A stretch of 64,000 nucleotides of DNA, taken from Polaribacter sp. IC066 (lineage in GTDB: Bacteria > Bacteroidota > Bacteroidia > Flavobacteriales > Flavobacteriaceae). Position numbers and translations under genes: made by a program. Each line of letters opens with the position of its first letter. Positions within the stretch are counted from its first letter, which is position 1. The notes beneath the pieces were generated by a model that did no database searches, was not told the origin of the DNA, and was given only the letters and a program-made list of their open reading frames with translations. The stretch spans positions 33,750 through 97,749 of the forward strand of contig NZ_VORR01000011.1 of assembly GCF_007997085.1 (NCBI RefSeq), given 5' to 3'. Of this stretch, positions 18,587 to 28,439 are shown piece after piece.

Positions 18587-19582
18587 ATGAAAAAATCATT
18601 ACACGTATTTTTATTGTTTTTTACAATTATAGCTTTTGGTCAAGCAACTTTGCCGGCTTATGAAGGTTTTGATTATACCACTCCGGGCAAATTATTTCCA
18701 GTAAATGCAAATCAAGGTCAAGGAAATTGGACGATAGGCGATGTGACTTTTACACCAAATGTTGATATTGTAGCGTCTCCAACTTGGAATGTTAGTGGTG
18801 TAGCAACAACAGGAAATGCAATGGCTTATTCAGGTCCTGGAGAATCGCCTATTTATTCATATACTCCAGAAGACGGTCAAGCGACTGTTTACGTTTCTTT
18901 TTTATTAAGAGTTACAGCTTTGGCTGACACTAATTTATCTACGTTTCTTACTACGTTAAAATCTCCATTCGAAGGTCGTTTTAATGCAATCGTTTGGTAT
19001 AAAAAGAATCCAGCTGAAGGCGCTACAGGATATGTTCTTGGTGTAAATTTAGGCCGTGGTTCTGCTGACGTCTTTTATGACACAAAAGATTATCAAGTAG
19101 GTGACGATGTACTTGTTGTTATTAAAAAAGTAGAAGGAGGCGCAGTTAGTTTGTTTTTAAACCCAGATTTAGGCACAGAGCCATCAACACCAACAGTAGA
19201 AGATCCCACGGTTAGAGATTATCCTTTTGGCCAAATATTTTTTAGACGCGATGCAAATGATAGAACTCCTTCATTAATTATTGATGAGTTAAGAGTTGGA
19301 AAAGAGTGGGCAGATGTAGTGCAAACTGCAGTCTTAAGTACTTCTAATGTAGAAGCTGCTGAAATAGGTATTTATCCAAACCCTGTTTCTGATGGTACAT
19401 TATTTATCAATTCTAAGACAAATACAACACTCGAAATCTATTCTATTTTAGGTAAAAAAGTATTAGCAAAAAGCAATGTCTCTAAATCAGTAGATGTTTC
19501 GCAATTAGCGAAAGGCTGTTATATCTTAAAGATCAAAAATGAAAACAATGCTGTTAAAACTAAAAAATTAATCATTCAATAA
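18587..19582 (+). CDS. Secreted protein with one lectin-like domain and T9SS sorting domain
   Basis: 331 residues. Signal peptide about 1-18 (MKKSLHVFLLFFTIIAFGQ). The central domain (about 20-245) has FDYTTPG, NQGQGNW, VYVSFLLRV, SLFLNPDLGTEPSTP and IDELRVGKEWADV, the same architecture as the domains repeated in the 1035-residue protein. The C-terminal 70 residues are a T9SS type A domain (IYPNPVSDGTLFI...LEIYSILGKKV...LAKGCYILKIK). It probably sits on the cell surface near the polysaccharide machinery; no catalytic site is seen. The next gene is a paralogue with near-identical ends and a diverged middle. Its own promoter motif and terminator make it a single-gene unit. Confidence 0.85.
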   Translation: MKKSLHVFLLFFTIIAFGQATLPAYEGFDYTTPGKLFPVNANQGQGNWTIGDVTFTPNVDIVASPTWNVSGVATTGNAMAYSGPGESPIYSYTPEDGQATVYVSFLLRVTALADTNLSTFLTTLKSPFEGRFNAIVWYKKNPAEGATGYVLGVNLGRGSADVFYDTKDYQVGDDVLVVIKKVEGGAVSLFLNPDLGTEPSTPTVEDPTVRDYPFGQIFFRRDANDRTPSLIIDELRVGKEWADVVQTAVLSTSNVEAAEIGIYPNPVSDGTLFINSKTNTTLEIYSILGKKVLAKSNVSKSVDVSQLAKGCYILKIKNENNAVKTKKLIIQ

Positions 19583-19641
19583 TTATTCTAAATAGCTTTA
19601 TGTTAAAGTTATTTAAAATAAGTTTTGAATTTATTTATAAG

Positions 19642-19672
19642 AAAAAGACTAGCGTTTGCTAGTCTTTTTTTT
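19642..19672 (+). terminator. Rho-independent terminator after 19582
   Basis: AAAAAGACTAGC, a TTT loop after CG, then GCTAGTCTTTTTTTT. The same hairpin is found after the paralogue at 20892-20917, so the duplication included the terminator. Confidence 0.88.
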
Positions 19673-19740
19673 ATAGCTAGTTTTTAATCTTGCAATTCAA
19701 TGCTGCCAATGCTCTAAAAGACTACCGTTGAAATCTAATT

Positions 19741-19775
19741 TCGCACAAAAACCAACCTATTTTCGGACTTTAAAA
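19741..19775 (+). promoter_or_regulatory. Shared upstream motif, copy d (ahead of 19847)
   Basis: CACAAAAACCAACC then TATTTTCGGACTTTAAA, a strong match to the consensus AAAACCAnCC plus TnTTTTCGGACTTT. A TATAACTTG stretch follows as a possible -7 element. The start codon is about 75 bp downstream. Confidence 0.62.
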
Positions 19776-19846
19776 CCCGTTAAAAATTATAACTTGCAAG
19801 CGAGTAACAATGGTGTTATTTAATTAACTTTTTTAAATTAACAATT

Positions 19847-20830
19847 ATGAAAAAATCATTACACGTATTTTTATTATTTTTTACAATTATGGCTTTTGGT
19901 CAGGTAACTTTGCCGGTCATTGAGCAATTTGATTATTCTATTGGTAGAGGATTAACAGAACAAGAGAATTGGAGGCGAGCTGGAGGAACTAATAATCCAA
20001 CTGATATTATGGTAGTAGCATCTCCAAATTGGACAATACCAAACACAACTACACCAAGAGAAAATGCGGTTTCACTATTTGGTACTGGATTAAATGCAAT
20101 GTTCGAATTTGTAAGGCCAGAAGGGACTCCAACAATTTACGCTTCTTTTATGATGAAAGTAACAAATATGGATAATATTACTGGTGAGGGTAATTCTTTT
20201 GCCTCATTAGCCTTAAATAACTCATCAGATCAGTTAACTAGAAATTGTAGCGTTTTTATAAGACAACATTTTACTGGAACTGGTTATAATATAGGTATAT
20301 CTCAAGGGCAAAATGGTACCGAGATATGGAATGATGCAGTTTATTCTTTAGACGAAGAGGTGCTTATTGTAATTAAAAAAGAGAGTCAATTTTCTGGTTT
20401 GAGATTTGCGAGTATATTTATAAATCCAGATCTTACCGCTGCAGAACCAGCAGCAACAAGAGTAACTGGTGATAGATTCGGAACACCAGATAGATTTGTA
20501 CTTGACCAAAATAGAGGTGATTTGCCAACAATAGTTATAGATGAACTTAGAATTGCAGATACCTGGAGCGATGTAACTTTAAGTGCGCCTTCAAGTGTAG
20601 AAGAGGCTAAAATTGCTGTGTATCCAAACCCAGTTTTTAAGGGAACTTTATTTGTAAATGCAGCTTCGAATGTATCAATAGAAATTTATTCTGTATTAGG
20701 TAAAAAAGTATTAGCAAAAAGCAATGTGTCTAAATCTGTAGATGTTTCTAACTTAGCAAAAGGTTGCTACATTTTAAAGATGAAGGATGAAAATAATGCG
20801 GTAAAAACTAAAAAATTAATCATTCAATAA
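19847..20830 (+). CDS. Secreted T9SS protein, diverged tandem paralogue of 18587
   Basis: 327 residues. The signal peptide (first 18 residues) and the last 60 residues (IEIYSVLGKKVLAKSNVSKS onward) are almost identical to the 18587 protein, while the middle (about 20-250) has diverged and keeps only domain landmarks such as YASFMMKV, SIFINPDLTAAEPAAT and IDELRIADTWSDV. This pattern points to gene conversion or strong constraint at the ends with diversification in between. It probably acts on the cell surface; ligand unknown. It is a single-gene unit with its own motif and terminator. Confidence 0.85.
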   Translation: MKKSLHVFLLFFTIMAFGQVTLPVIEQFDYSIGRGLTEQENWRRAGGTNNPTDIMVVASPNWTIPNTTTPRENAVSLFGTGLNAMFEFVRPEGTPTIYASFMMKVTNMDNITGEGNSFASLALNNSSDQLTRNCSVFIRQHFTGTGYNIGISQGQNGTEIWNDAVYSLDEEVLIVIKKESQFSGLRFASIFINPDLTAAEPAATRVTGDRFGTPDRFVLDQNRGDLPTIVIDELRIADTWSDVTLSAPSSVEEAKIAVYPNPVFKGTLFVNAASNVSIEIYSVLGKKVLAKSNVSKSVDVSNLAKGCYILKMKDENNAVKTKKLIIQ

Positions 20831-20891
20831 TTATTTTAAATCGCTTTATTTTATAGTTGTTTATAAAATTTAGTAAGATTATAAATAAAAG

Positions 20892-20917
20892 AAAAGACTA
20901 GCGTTTGCTAGTCTTTT
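20892..20917 (+). terminator. Rho-independent terminator after 20830
   Basis: AAAAGACTAGC, loop, GCTAGTCTTTTC. It is the same stem as at 19642. The following 300 bp to the next relic hold nothing recognisable. Confidence 0.85.
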
Positions 20918-21231
20918 CTCTTTTTACGCCTAGTTAATTTATTTATAGTTGAAATGTTTTCACCTTTTTGAACCTAGATTTGTTACTCATAAATTTCAAG
21001 AATTATTTTCATAAACCCTTTTTGAATCCGGCAGTAAACAGTATTTAAAAAGTAAACTTGTTGTTTTGTTGTGCAGTTCACTTAAAGTAACACAAATTTA
21101 CCTCCCATGAGTATTTATGCTTTAGAACTAATTTTCATACCAAAGATATTGTTCATTTTATCTATATAACATGATCTAATGAAATAGATGAAAATTTGAA
21201 CATAGTAAGTTTTTAAAAAAAAACACATACG

Positions 21232-22491
21232 ATGACAAAGGTTAATTTGCGAAAAAAAAACTTTTTATTTTAGCGTGTTTACTTATAATTTTAGAAAGCG
21301 CATATGCTCAAAAACAAGAATTACGTGTATATTCTTTGGCTTCATTACTTAAAATTGGAGATCCCGTTTTAACAGTACTCAGTAAAAATGAGTTGAAAAA
21401 CAATTACACAAGTAAAACCAAATAGTAAAAGAGATGTGAAAAATGCAATGCATTTAGAGGCTTTTGGTTGCTTACTCTCTGGTGTTTAACTTTAGCTTGC
21501 ATTAGGATAGGAGTAGATAAGACAGCTGAAGGAAAATTACGCGCAAAATACATCGCTTTGGCTCAAAAATGCCATGATAATACCACGAATCCTGAAGCTG
21601 CAGATTTTATGAATTTCAATATTGATAAGCAACCTTTAGTAGATGCTGCTTTTTTTGCACAAGCATTACTAAGGGTACTGAAGCAATTATGGCATCCTTT
21701 GAATGAAGCAACTAAAGAGAAAGTAATAAAAGTATTAAAAGCTACTCGAGTTATAAAACCGCATGAAAATAATTGATTACTTTTTTCTGGAATGGTAGAA
21801 GCAGCACTATTAAAGTTTGATGGTGGTGCAGATGTAGCTCCTTTGGAAGATGCTTTAGAGAAACATGAAGAATGGTATTTAGGAGATGGCACGTATGGTG
21901 ACGGTAAACATTTTAGACGGGACTATTATAATAGCTTTGTAATTCAACCCATGGTGCTCGATATTTTAAAAAATATGAATGAAGTAAGCAATACTCGTAA
22001 AAACGAGTATGATAAAGTGCGAAAGCTTGCAATACGGTATGCTGCTACTCAAGAAAGGTTAATTTCTTCGGATGGCACGTATCCGCCAATTGGCAGATCT
22101 ATCGTATACCGGTTCGGTGCCTTTCAATCTTTAGCACAAATAGCACTTTTTAATAAATTACCAGAAGAAATTCATTCTGCACAAGTTCGTTCTGCTTTGC
22201 ATCTTATGATTCGAAATCAATTGAGCGCTCTAGGAACATTTGACAAAGAGAAATGGCTAAAAATTGGACTAAATAGTTAGCAGCCCAACCTTGGAGAAAG
22301 TTATATTTCTAAAGGAAGTTTGTATTTGTGTGCCGAAGTAGTTTTGGTTTTAGGTTTACCAGTAAAAGATACTTTTTTGAATTGCACCTTACCAAACTTG
22401 GACACAAAAGAAAATTTGGTCTCGACAAGATATTTCTATTGATGGTGCTTTGAAAAAAGAATTAAAAAGGCTAATCTCTTTATTCTTCTAG
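21232..22491 (+). pseudogene. Dead DUF2264 gene (paralogue of 47005-48255)
   Basis: Pieces match the intact DUF2264 protein at 47005-48255 in order: a signal-peptide-like start with a frameshift in a poly-A run, AQKQEL, SLLKIGDPVL, then NPEAADFMNF.IDKQPLVDAAFFAQAL (21590-21680), a stop where the intact copy reads NNWLLFSGMVEAALLKFD (21776), YLGDG.YGDG, RLIS.DGTYPPIGRSIVYRFGAFQ, and a final stop/frameshift after 22280 with NLGESYIS.GSLYLC. At least four disabling changes plus a deletion near 21330 make it non-functional. It stands at the start of the SASA-GH88 group, mirroring the DUF2264-GH88 order on the other strand near 45-48 kb. Confidence 0.88.
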
Positions 22492-22856
22492 TATACCTAT
22501 ATTATCTTAATTTTATAAAAGTTTAAAATGCACAGTAAAATAAAAATTATCTAATTAATAGTTATTTTATCATCTTGTGGTTATAGATTAGGATTTTTAG
22601 ATACCCTATTTTAAATTTTTCCTAGAAATTTTCGTACTATTTTTGTTATCTTGGGGTAAAGTATAAATGCAATATTAAGTTCACCGAAGTATTTCTGATT
22701 GTGCTTATTGTAGCTATATATCTGACAATTGTACAATTGATTTTATGATACATACTTTTATTTTTTATGAATGCCTACAATTCTTTAAATTAGAGGTATG
22801 TTTTTTTTTATTTTAAATTAATGCCATACTTTTAATTTTACCTTACACATAAAATA
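22492..22856. other. Gene-free stretch before the esterase gene
   Basis: 365 bp of AT-rich sequence without a reading frame. A promoter for the gene at 22857 is expected here, but no copy of the shared upstream motif and no clear hairpin is visible. Confidence 0.4.
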
Positions 22857-23666
22857 ATGAGATATCTAAAAAGCACAAAAATACTAGTCATGTTATGCAC
22901 TGTCATTGTAAGTTGTAAAAGTGCTAGGAGTAGTATTAATGTTGAAAAAGTAGCACCTATTAAAACAGCACTAGAAACAATAAAAAAAAATCTAGATATT
23001 TATATACTCATAGGTCAATCTAATATGGCGGGTAGAGCAAATATTGAATTACAAGATAAAGATACTTTAGACGGTGTTTTTTTATACACAGGAATAGCTA
23101 CAAAAATTTGGGAAAAAGCGGCAGCACCTTTAAATAAATATTCTTCTATTCGAAAAAATATCGAAATGCAAAAATTTAATTTAGGCTATACCTTTGGTCG
23201 CGATATGGCAAAAATGGCTAAAAATGAAATAGGCTTGGTGGTAAATGCCAAAGGAGGAACTAGTATTGATTTATGGGCGCCAAATTCTCTTTTTTATAGT
23301 GAGGTTGTTAGTCGAACAAAAACAGCTTTACAATATGGCGAATTAAAAGGTATTATTTGGCATCAAGGAGAATCTGACTCAGATAAATACAATACATACT
23401 TAGTAAAACTTATTAACCTTATTGAAGCTTTACGATTGGATTTTGGGGTTTCTAATTTGCCTTTTATTGCTGGTCAACTTTCAGGAGATAAAATATCTCG
23501 AAATAATTTTAATGAAATGTTATTAGAATTGCCCACTAAAATTAAAAACACAGCAGTTGTTCAATCAGATAATACAAGCACTATAGATAGCACACATTTT
23601 GATGCAATAAGTCAGCGTTTACTCGGCGAAAGATATGCTCTAGAAATGAAGAAATTGATAAAATAA
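22857..23666 (+). CDS. Carbohydrate esterase of the SASA (sialate O-acetylesterase/CE6-like) family
   Basis: 269 residues. A lipoprotein signal with Cys20 (TVIVSCKS) puts it in a membrane, probably the outer membrane. The SGNH-type catalytic pieces are GQSNMAG (Ser55), NAKGGTSIDLW, IWHQGESD (about 170) and THFDAISQR near the C-terminus (Asp/His). Such enzymes remove O-acetyl groups from sugars. It is followed 84 bp later by GH88, so it probably deacetylates oligosaccharides for the hydrolase. Compared with the 475-residue SASA enzyme at 39020 it is the short form lacking the N-terminal beta domain. Confidence 0.82.
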   Translation: MRYLKSTKILVMLCTVIVSCKSARSSINVEKVAPIKTALETIKKNLDIYILIGQSNMAGRANIELQDKDTLDGVFLYTGIATKIWEKAAAPLNKYSSIRKNIEMQKFNLGYTFGRDMAKMAKNEIGLVVNAKGGTSIDLWAPNSLFYSEVVSRTKTALQYGELKGIIWHQGESDSDKYNTYLVKLINLIEALRLDFGVSNLPFIAGQLSGDKISRNNFNEMLLELPTKIKNTAVVQSDNTSTIDSTHFDAISQRLLGERYALEMKKLIK

Positions 23667-23750
23667 AACAAGTATTAAAAAGTATGAACTATTTACGCGG
23701 CATGGTTTAAAACTACCGATTTAAATTAATTATTTATAACACAAACAACA

Positions 23751-24941
23751 ATGAAAAGAGTACCCATATTAATTGCCTTATGTTTTTTTAATAGTATCAT
23801 TTTAAATGCACAGGAAGATATACAAGAAAAAGAACCAATTACTTTTAATCTAGCCGAAACAATTGGTTTTGCCGAAAGCCAGTTTTCAAAAGCCACAAGT
23901 AGCTTAGATATTGATAAAGGATTTCCTAGAATAAGTAATAGTGATGGCACATGGTTACAAGTGAACGCTAGGAACTGGACCAGTGGATTTTTCCCAGGAA
24001 GTTTGTGGTATTTATATGAATTAACGGGAAACAAAAAATGGCTTAAAGAAGCTCAGAAGTGGACGGAGCCTTTGTCTTCGCTACAAACATTTTCTGGACA
24101 TCATGATACTGGTTTTATGGTCTATTGTAGTTTTGGAAATGGATATCGATTAACAGAAAATAAAGATTATAAAGATATTATTGTAAATACTTCTCAAACA
24201 TTAACGAGTCGTTTTTACCCTAATGTGGGTACCATAAAATCTTGGGACAGAGGTGAGCATCATATAACAATTATTGATAATATGATGAATCTTGAAATGC
24301 TGATGTGGGCTTCAAAAAACGGTGGAACTAAAGAAATGGCTAAGATTGCTATAAGCCATGCAGACACAACTTTAGAACACCATTTTATGGAAAATGGCGC
24401 TGCGTATCATGGCGTAGTTTATAATCCTGAAACAGGTGCTGTTATTAACAAAAGAACATATCAAGGATATAATGATACTACTATGTGGGCACGTGGTCAA
24501 GGTTGGGGTATTTATGGATATTCTATGATGTACAAACAGACAGGAGATGAAAAATATTTAGAGTTAGCCTTAAAAACGGCAGATTTATGTATCGATAGGT
24601 TTCCAGAGGACGTAGTTCCTTATTGGGATTTTGATGCCCCAATGATTCCTAAAAGGGAAAAAGACGCATCTGCAGGAGCCCTTATGGCATCAGCATTTTT
24701 AGAGCTTTATGAGCACACAAATAATCTAAAATATTATAACTGGGCAGTAAAACTATTAAATGAACTTTCTTCAGACAGGTACTTAGCAAAAGAAGAAGAA
24801 TATCAATGTTTAATACTTCACAGTGTTGGTAACTATCCTAAAAATTCTGAAGTAAATGTTAGTTTAAATTATGCAGATTACTACTACTTAGAAGCTTTGG
24901 TAAGACTTAAAAAGTTAAGTATTGGAGCGCAAAATAATTAA
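23751..24941 (+). CDS. GH88 unsaturated glucuronyl hydrolase
   Basis: 396 residues with a signal peptide (about 1-20). It hydrates and cleaves the 4,5-unsaturated uronic acid left at the end of oligosaccharides by polysaccharide lyases. Both catalytic acids of the family are visible: HDTGFM (Asp119) and IIDNMMNLEML (Asp176). Other GH88 landmarks are NWTSGFFPGSLWYLYE (about 75) and MWARGQGWGIYGYSMMY (about 245). A broken paralogue lies at 45129-46255. Co-location with a heparinase-type lyase, sulfatases and esterases supports action on a lyase-degraded acidic polysaccharide. Confidence 0.93.
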   Translation: MKRVPILIALCFFNSIILNAQEDIQEKEPITFNLAETIGFAESQFSKATSSLDIDKGFPRISNSDGTWLQVNARNWTSGFFPGSLWYLYELTGNKKWLKEAQKWTEPLSSLQTFSGHHDTGFMVYCSFGNGYRLTENKDYKDIIVNTSQTLTSRFYPNVGTIKSWDRGEHHITIIDNMMNLEMLMWASKNGGTKEMAKIAISHADTTLEHHFMENGAAYHGVVYNPETGAVINKRTYQGYNDTTMWARGQGWGIYGYSMMYKQTGDEKYLELALKTADLCIDRFPEDVVPYWDFDAPMIPKREKDASAGALMASAFLELYEHTNNLKYYNWAVKLLNELSSDRYLAKEEEYQCLILHSVGNYPKNSEVNVSLNYADYYYLEALVRLKKLSIGAQNN

Positions 24942-25315
24942 TTAGTACTACTTAAAAATCATGTGTTAATAATTGAGCTTCAAATATAGCACATGATTCT
25001 TATAACCACAAAAAGAGTAAGTTTTACATTATAACATACTTGGTTAATGTGTCCTTATTTTAAAATATTTTACACTGTCACTTACTAAAATAGGTAGCAT
25101 CCCAGTTTAAGATTTACAACTTTTCACTTAATAATGCTGAAATTTGGAGCCTTCTGAAAAAAATATCCTAAGGTGCAGCGAAGTGATAACTACAAGTTTA
25201 CGATCACGACTCAAAGTATTGTAGATCAGACGTTATAGAATCCATTTTCTAACCCATACAAAACGATTACGAAAAACTTGTTAAGAACAATTATTATTAA
25301 ACCTGTGTTCAGTTA
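24942..25315. other. Gene-free stretch after GH88
   Basis: 374 bp without a recognisable gene. A weak repeat (ATGTGTTAAT / CACATGATT region at 24960-24995) may act as a transcription end. No IS motif was identified. Confidence 0.35.
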
Positions 25316-25662
25316 TTAAGTAGCTAAAGTTTCAAAAGTATGCTCGAATAAATGATTAAAATCTGGCATAAACGCTACATATTCAATGGCAATCACATCT
25401 ATTAAGTCTTCTGATATAGTCTAATTTACAGCATCAAAATATTTTTTTAACCTTTGGTCTCTTAATTCTTCTTTCGTTACTTTTTCTTCTTTATACAATT
25501 TTCAATATTGATGATTTAAAGGTCTGTAAATTTCTAGAAAGCTGTTTAAATCTATAGTAATATTTTGCTTATCAAAAACCTTTCTAAACACTAAATTAGA
25601 GTTTTTTTCAAAATCCCATAAAGTAGATCTAAATCAAAAAAGACGTGCTGTATATGTTTCAT
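25316..25662 (-). pseudogene. Truncated HAD-family hydrolase (YjjG-like nucleotidase) relic
   Basis: From an ATG at 25662 the minus strand reads MKHIQHVFFDLD (the HAD motif I, normally FFDLDHTLWD), then after a frameshift WDFEKNSNLVFRKVFDKQN, ITIDLNSFLEIYRPLNHQYWKLYKEEKVTKEELRDQRLKKYFDAVN, and EYVAFMPDFNHLFEHTFETLAT. Stops interrupt it at several points and motifs II-IV are missing. It resembles the first half of a flavobacterial YjjG-type pyrimidine nucleotidase. It appears to have been brought in as part of a rearranged segment with the flippase fragment at 25700. Confidence 0.7.
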
Positions 25663-25699
25663 TTCCGTTATATTTGAAGACAGTATATAAGCTAGTAAA

Positions 25700-25843
25700 A
25701 TGCAACTATTTTCTTTTTTAAAAAAAGAGTTTGTTAAAAATGTTTTAACATTAATAACAGGTTCTGCTCTAAGTCAAGTTGTTATTTATGGGTCAACTTT
25801 AGTTCTTTTAATTATATGTGACAATATCTACTACTTTTCCTAA
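25700..25843 (+). pseudogene. N-terminal fragment of a polysaccharide flippase-like protein
   Basis: A 47-codon frame starting MQLFSFLKKEFVKNVLTLIT and continuing GSALSQVVIYGSTLVLL resembles the first transmembrane helix of Wzx/oligosaccharide flippases (usually GSALAQ...ISPIITRIYSP). It stops after about 40 matched residues. It lies head to head with the HAD relic, an arrangement that looks like the edge of an older genome segment. Confidence 0.5.
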
Positions 25844-26026
25844 AACTTTATAACTAAAAATAAGTATAAAAATAGATTAAAATTTGTGAGGTTTAACATT
25901 AAAAAAAAGTTTTTATAATGTAAGTAACTATAAAACTTTTGAAGCTCTTTTTTTTTACGAAAGGAGAACTTTAAAAAAATTAAAATTCCTTTTTCCTCTA
26001 TTAACTATAAATTTTCAAAATAAAAA

Positions 26027-28201
26027 ATGTTAAATAAAAAACACCTACTCCTATTAGTTTTTACCTCTATTTCTAGCCTTACCATTTGTCAAAAAAAACT
26101 ACCCTTAAACAACAATTTATTTGAGAATTTAAATCTAGATTCACCTGGTATGAAGCAGGTGAAAAAATCTTATACAAATAATAAAAAACCACTAGAAGCA
26201 CTTCTTAAATTTTATAGAGAAAAAGAAGATCTTTACAATAGAGTTACAAAAGAAGAGATTCCATATTTGAGAGAGCAATATCCAGAAGATATTGCAAATT
26301 CAATTAAGATTGCTGATCAGGTTGTTAATCAGTATTTTGTTTTTAGAGAAGATTGGGATATGGAAAAAACCAATATTCCTTATCAATTTGAAAAAGAGAT
26401 AGATTGGGCAATAAATCCGTTTGGTGATCCTGAATGGACTTACATGATGAATCGACATAAATTTTGGACGCATTTAGCAAAAGCATACTTTTTTACAAGA
26501 AAAGAAAAATATGCTAAAACTTTTGTGAAACAATTGGAGCATTGGATTGAAAATAATCCGTTACCAAATTTAGAAGACGTTTATAATACAAGTGCTGGCT
26601 GGCGAAGAATTGAAGCAGGAGTGCGCTGTGAAAATTGGATAAAGTCATTTGAATATATAAAACATTCGAAACATATAACACCAAAATTCCTTGAGAAATT
26701 TTTAAATTCTTTGCATCTTCATGGAGAGTATATTACTAATAATTATGGTGACTTTTCTAGAACAAGTAATTGGGGAGTGCTAGAAAATCAAGGATTATTT
26801 CATGCGTCTATATTTTTAAAAGAATTTAAATTGGCAGCTACCTGGCAGAAAGATGCAATTTGTAAATTATCTGAATGTATTGATTTACAGATCGTAGAAG
26901 GTGGTGCACACTGGGAGCATTCGCCAATGTATCACAATGAAGTGATGCATAGTTTTATGAATGTAAAATTTTTAGCTGATCGAAATGATATTAAGCTAAC
27001 AGCAATTCTTATTGAAAAGATAAAAGACATGGCCTACGCCAATGTAGCTTGGCAAAAGCCTAATTATCATCAACCATTATTAGGGGATAGTGATGATACC
27101 AATACGCAAGGTCTTCTTTCACTTGCTACTTATTTATACAATGATGGCGTTTTAAAATCAAGAGCCTATAAAAAGCTAGATTTAGATACCTATCTATTTT
27201 TAGGAAAAGAAGGTAATAAGGAATATCAACAAATAAAGGTACAAGACCCAGATTTCTTATCTGTATATCAGCAAGGTAATGGTGATTTTTATATGCGGTC
27301 TTCGTGGGAAGAAGATGCAACTTATACTTCATTGCATTTAAGAAAATTGGCAGCAGGTCACGCACATGACGATCTTTTAAGCTTTACTATTTTTGCGAAT
27401 GGACGAGATTATTTGGTAGATAATGGGAGATATACTTACGTAAATAATAAATGGAGAAATTTCTTTAAAAGTAATATTAGTCACAATTCATTGGGAGTAG
27501 ACGATTTACCAAATAGTATTTTAAAAGGTTCCTGGGGTACTAGTTATGAAGCTTGGGGAAAAGATATTTATACCAAATCTGCGCTGTCTTTTGATTATGG
27601 AGAAGCAGAAAGTACTGCATACGAAAGATTAGTCGATCCTGTGGCAATGAAAAGAAGAATGTTGTATTTGAAACCGGATGTTTGGTTAATTTTTGACAGT
27701 TTTTCAGGAAAAGAAAGTCATAAGTATTCTCAGTATTTTAATTTTCCCAATAACAAAGTTAAAATTACTGATGGTGTAATTTCTACAGATTACGATAGTA
27801 AAAACTTAATCATACAACCGATTGATAAAGTTGAAATGAAGCTTTCAGATTCTTGGTATTCATCAGAATACAATTTAAAAGAAGAAAGTAAGAGAGGTGA
27901 AGTTTTTAAAAATGGTACTGGATTTACTTCTATGATTTCTTTAATTCACTTTTCAGATGAAGATAACTTTAGCTTTAAAAAAACACCTGTTTATAATAAA
28001 AAAGGGGTACTAGTTCCAGATAGTCATGCAGAAGCAGTTACTTTATTTTTAGACGGAAAAGAATATACTTTGATAGTTGCTTATAAGTCGCCAGATTTAT
28101 ATAGTCACTTTTTTAAAGTATTGGATGATATAATGGTGCATGGAGAAATAGTATTGATAGAACAAGAAGGTGATACAGTAAAGACGACGGTTATCAAGTA
28201 A
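26027..28201 (+). CDS. Heparinase II/III-type polysaccharide lyase (PL12-like)
   Basis: 724 residues. Signal peptide about 1-21. The N-terminal half (about 40-390) is an alpha/alpha toroid with the family landmarks EIDWAINPFGDPEWTYMMNR and SAGWRRIEAGVRCENWI. The C-terminal half is a heparinase II/III beta-sandwich. Likely catalytic elements are SNWGVLENQG (Asn about 248), HSPMYHNEVMHSF (Tyr302/His303) and LAAGHAHDDLLSF (His445). Such enzymes cleave uronic-acid-containing chains by beta-elimination, leaving the unsaturated ends that GH88 removes. PL12 (heparan lyase III) is the closest match from memory; PL33 or PL17/21 relatives are possible. It has a signal peptide but no T9SS domain, so it is probably periplasmic. 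Confidence 0.82.
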   Translation: MLNKKHLLLLVFTSISSLTICQKKLPLNNNLFENLNLDSPGMKQVKKSYTNNKKPLEALLKFYREKEDLYNRVTKEEIPYLREQYPEDIANSIKIADQVVNQYFVFREDWDMEKTNIPYQFEKEIDWAINPFGDPEWTYMMNRHKFWTHLAKAYFFTRKEKYAKTFVKQLEHWIENNPLPNLEDVYNTSAGWRRIEAGVRCENWIKSFEYIKHSKHITPKFLEKFLNSLHLHGEYITNNYGDFSRTSNWGVLENQGLFHASIFLKEFKLAATWQKDAICKLSECIDLQIVEGGAHWEHSPMYHNEVMHSFMNVKFLADRNDIKLTAILIEKIKDMAYANVAWQKPNYHQPLLGDSDDTNTQGLLSLATYLYNDGVLKSRAYKKLDLDTYLFLGKEGNKEYQQIKVQDPDFLSVYQQGNGDFYMRSSWEEDATYTSLHLRKLAAGHAHDDLLSFTIFANGRDYLVDNGRYTYVNNKWRNFFKSNISHNSLGVDDLPNSILKGSWGTSYEAWGKDIYTKSALSFDYGEAESTAYERLVDPVAMKRRMLYLKPDVWLIFDSFSGKESHKYSQYFNFPNNKVKITDGVISTDYDSKNLIIQPIDKVEMKLSDSWYSSEYNLKEESKRGEVFKNGTGFTSMISLIHFSDEDNFSFKKTPVYNKKGVLVPDSHAEAVTLFLDGKEYTLIVAYKSPDLYSHFFKVLDDIMVHGEIVLIEQEGDTVKTTVIK

Positions 28202-28272
28202 TTGTAAGACACTATCAATTAATTTTTGAAATATTTTAGTTTATTTCGAAACACTATAAAAATTCATTAATG

Positions 28273-28314
28273 TTAGATCAAAGATTAAATCTAACGATTA
28301 AATCTTTGATCTAA
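28273..28314 (+). terminator. Long hairpin after the lyase gene
   Basis: Arms TTAGATCAAAGATTAAATC and GATTAAATCTTTGATCTAA pair with one mismatch around TAAC. There is no strong T run, but it is placed 70 bp beyond the lyase stop and probably ends or protects its transcript. Confidence 0.6.
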
Positions 28315-28439
28315 TTGACTACTACATTTTTTATCTTAATTTTTTTCATTTTTCTAAAAACAAGATGCCAATTAACTATTAGTTGTTCACTTTCTGCTTT
28401 GTCAATGATCCTGTCTTTTTCTGGATGATCTAAAAATTA

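Noticed and set aside
26027..28201. Firm alginate lyase (PL17) assignment
   Set aside because: The heparinase II/III C-terminal domain is shared, but the EIDWAINPFGDPEWTYMMNR-type toroid is closer to PL12; the locus also has sulfatases and GH88, which alginate systems lack.
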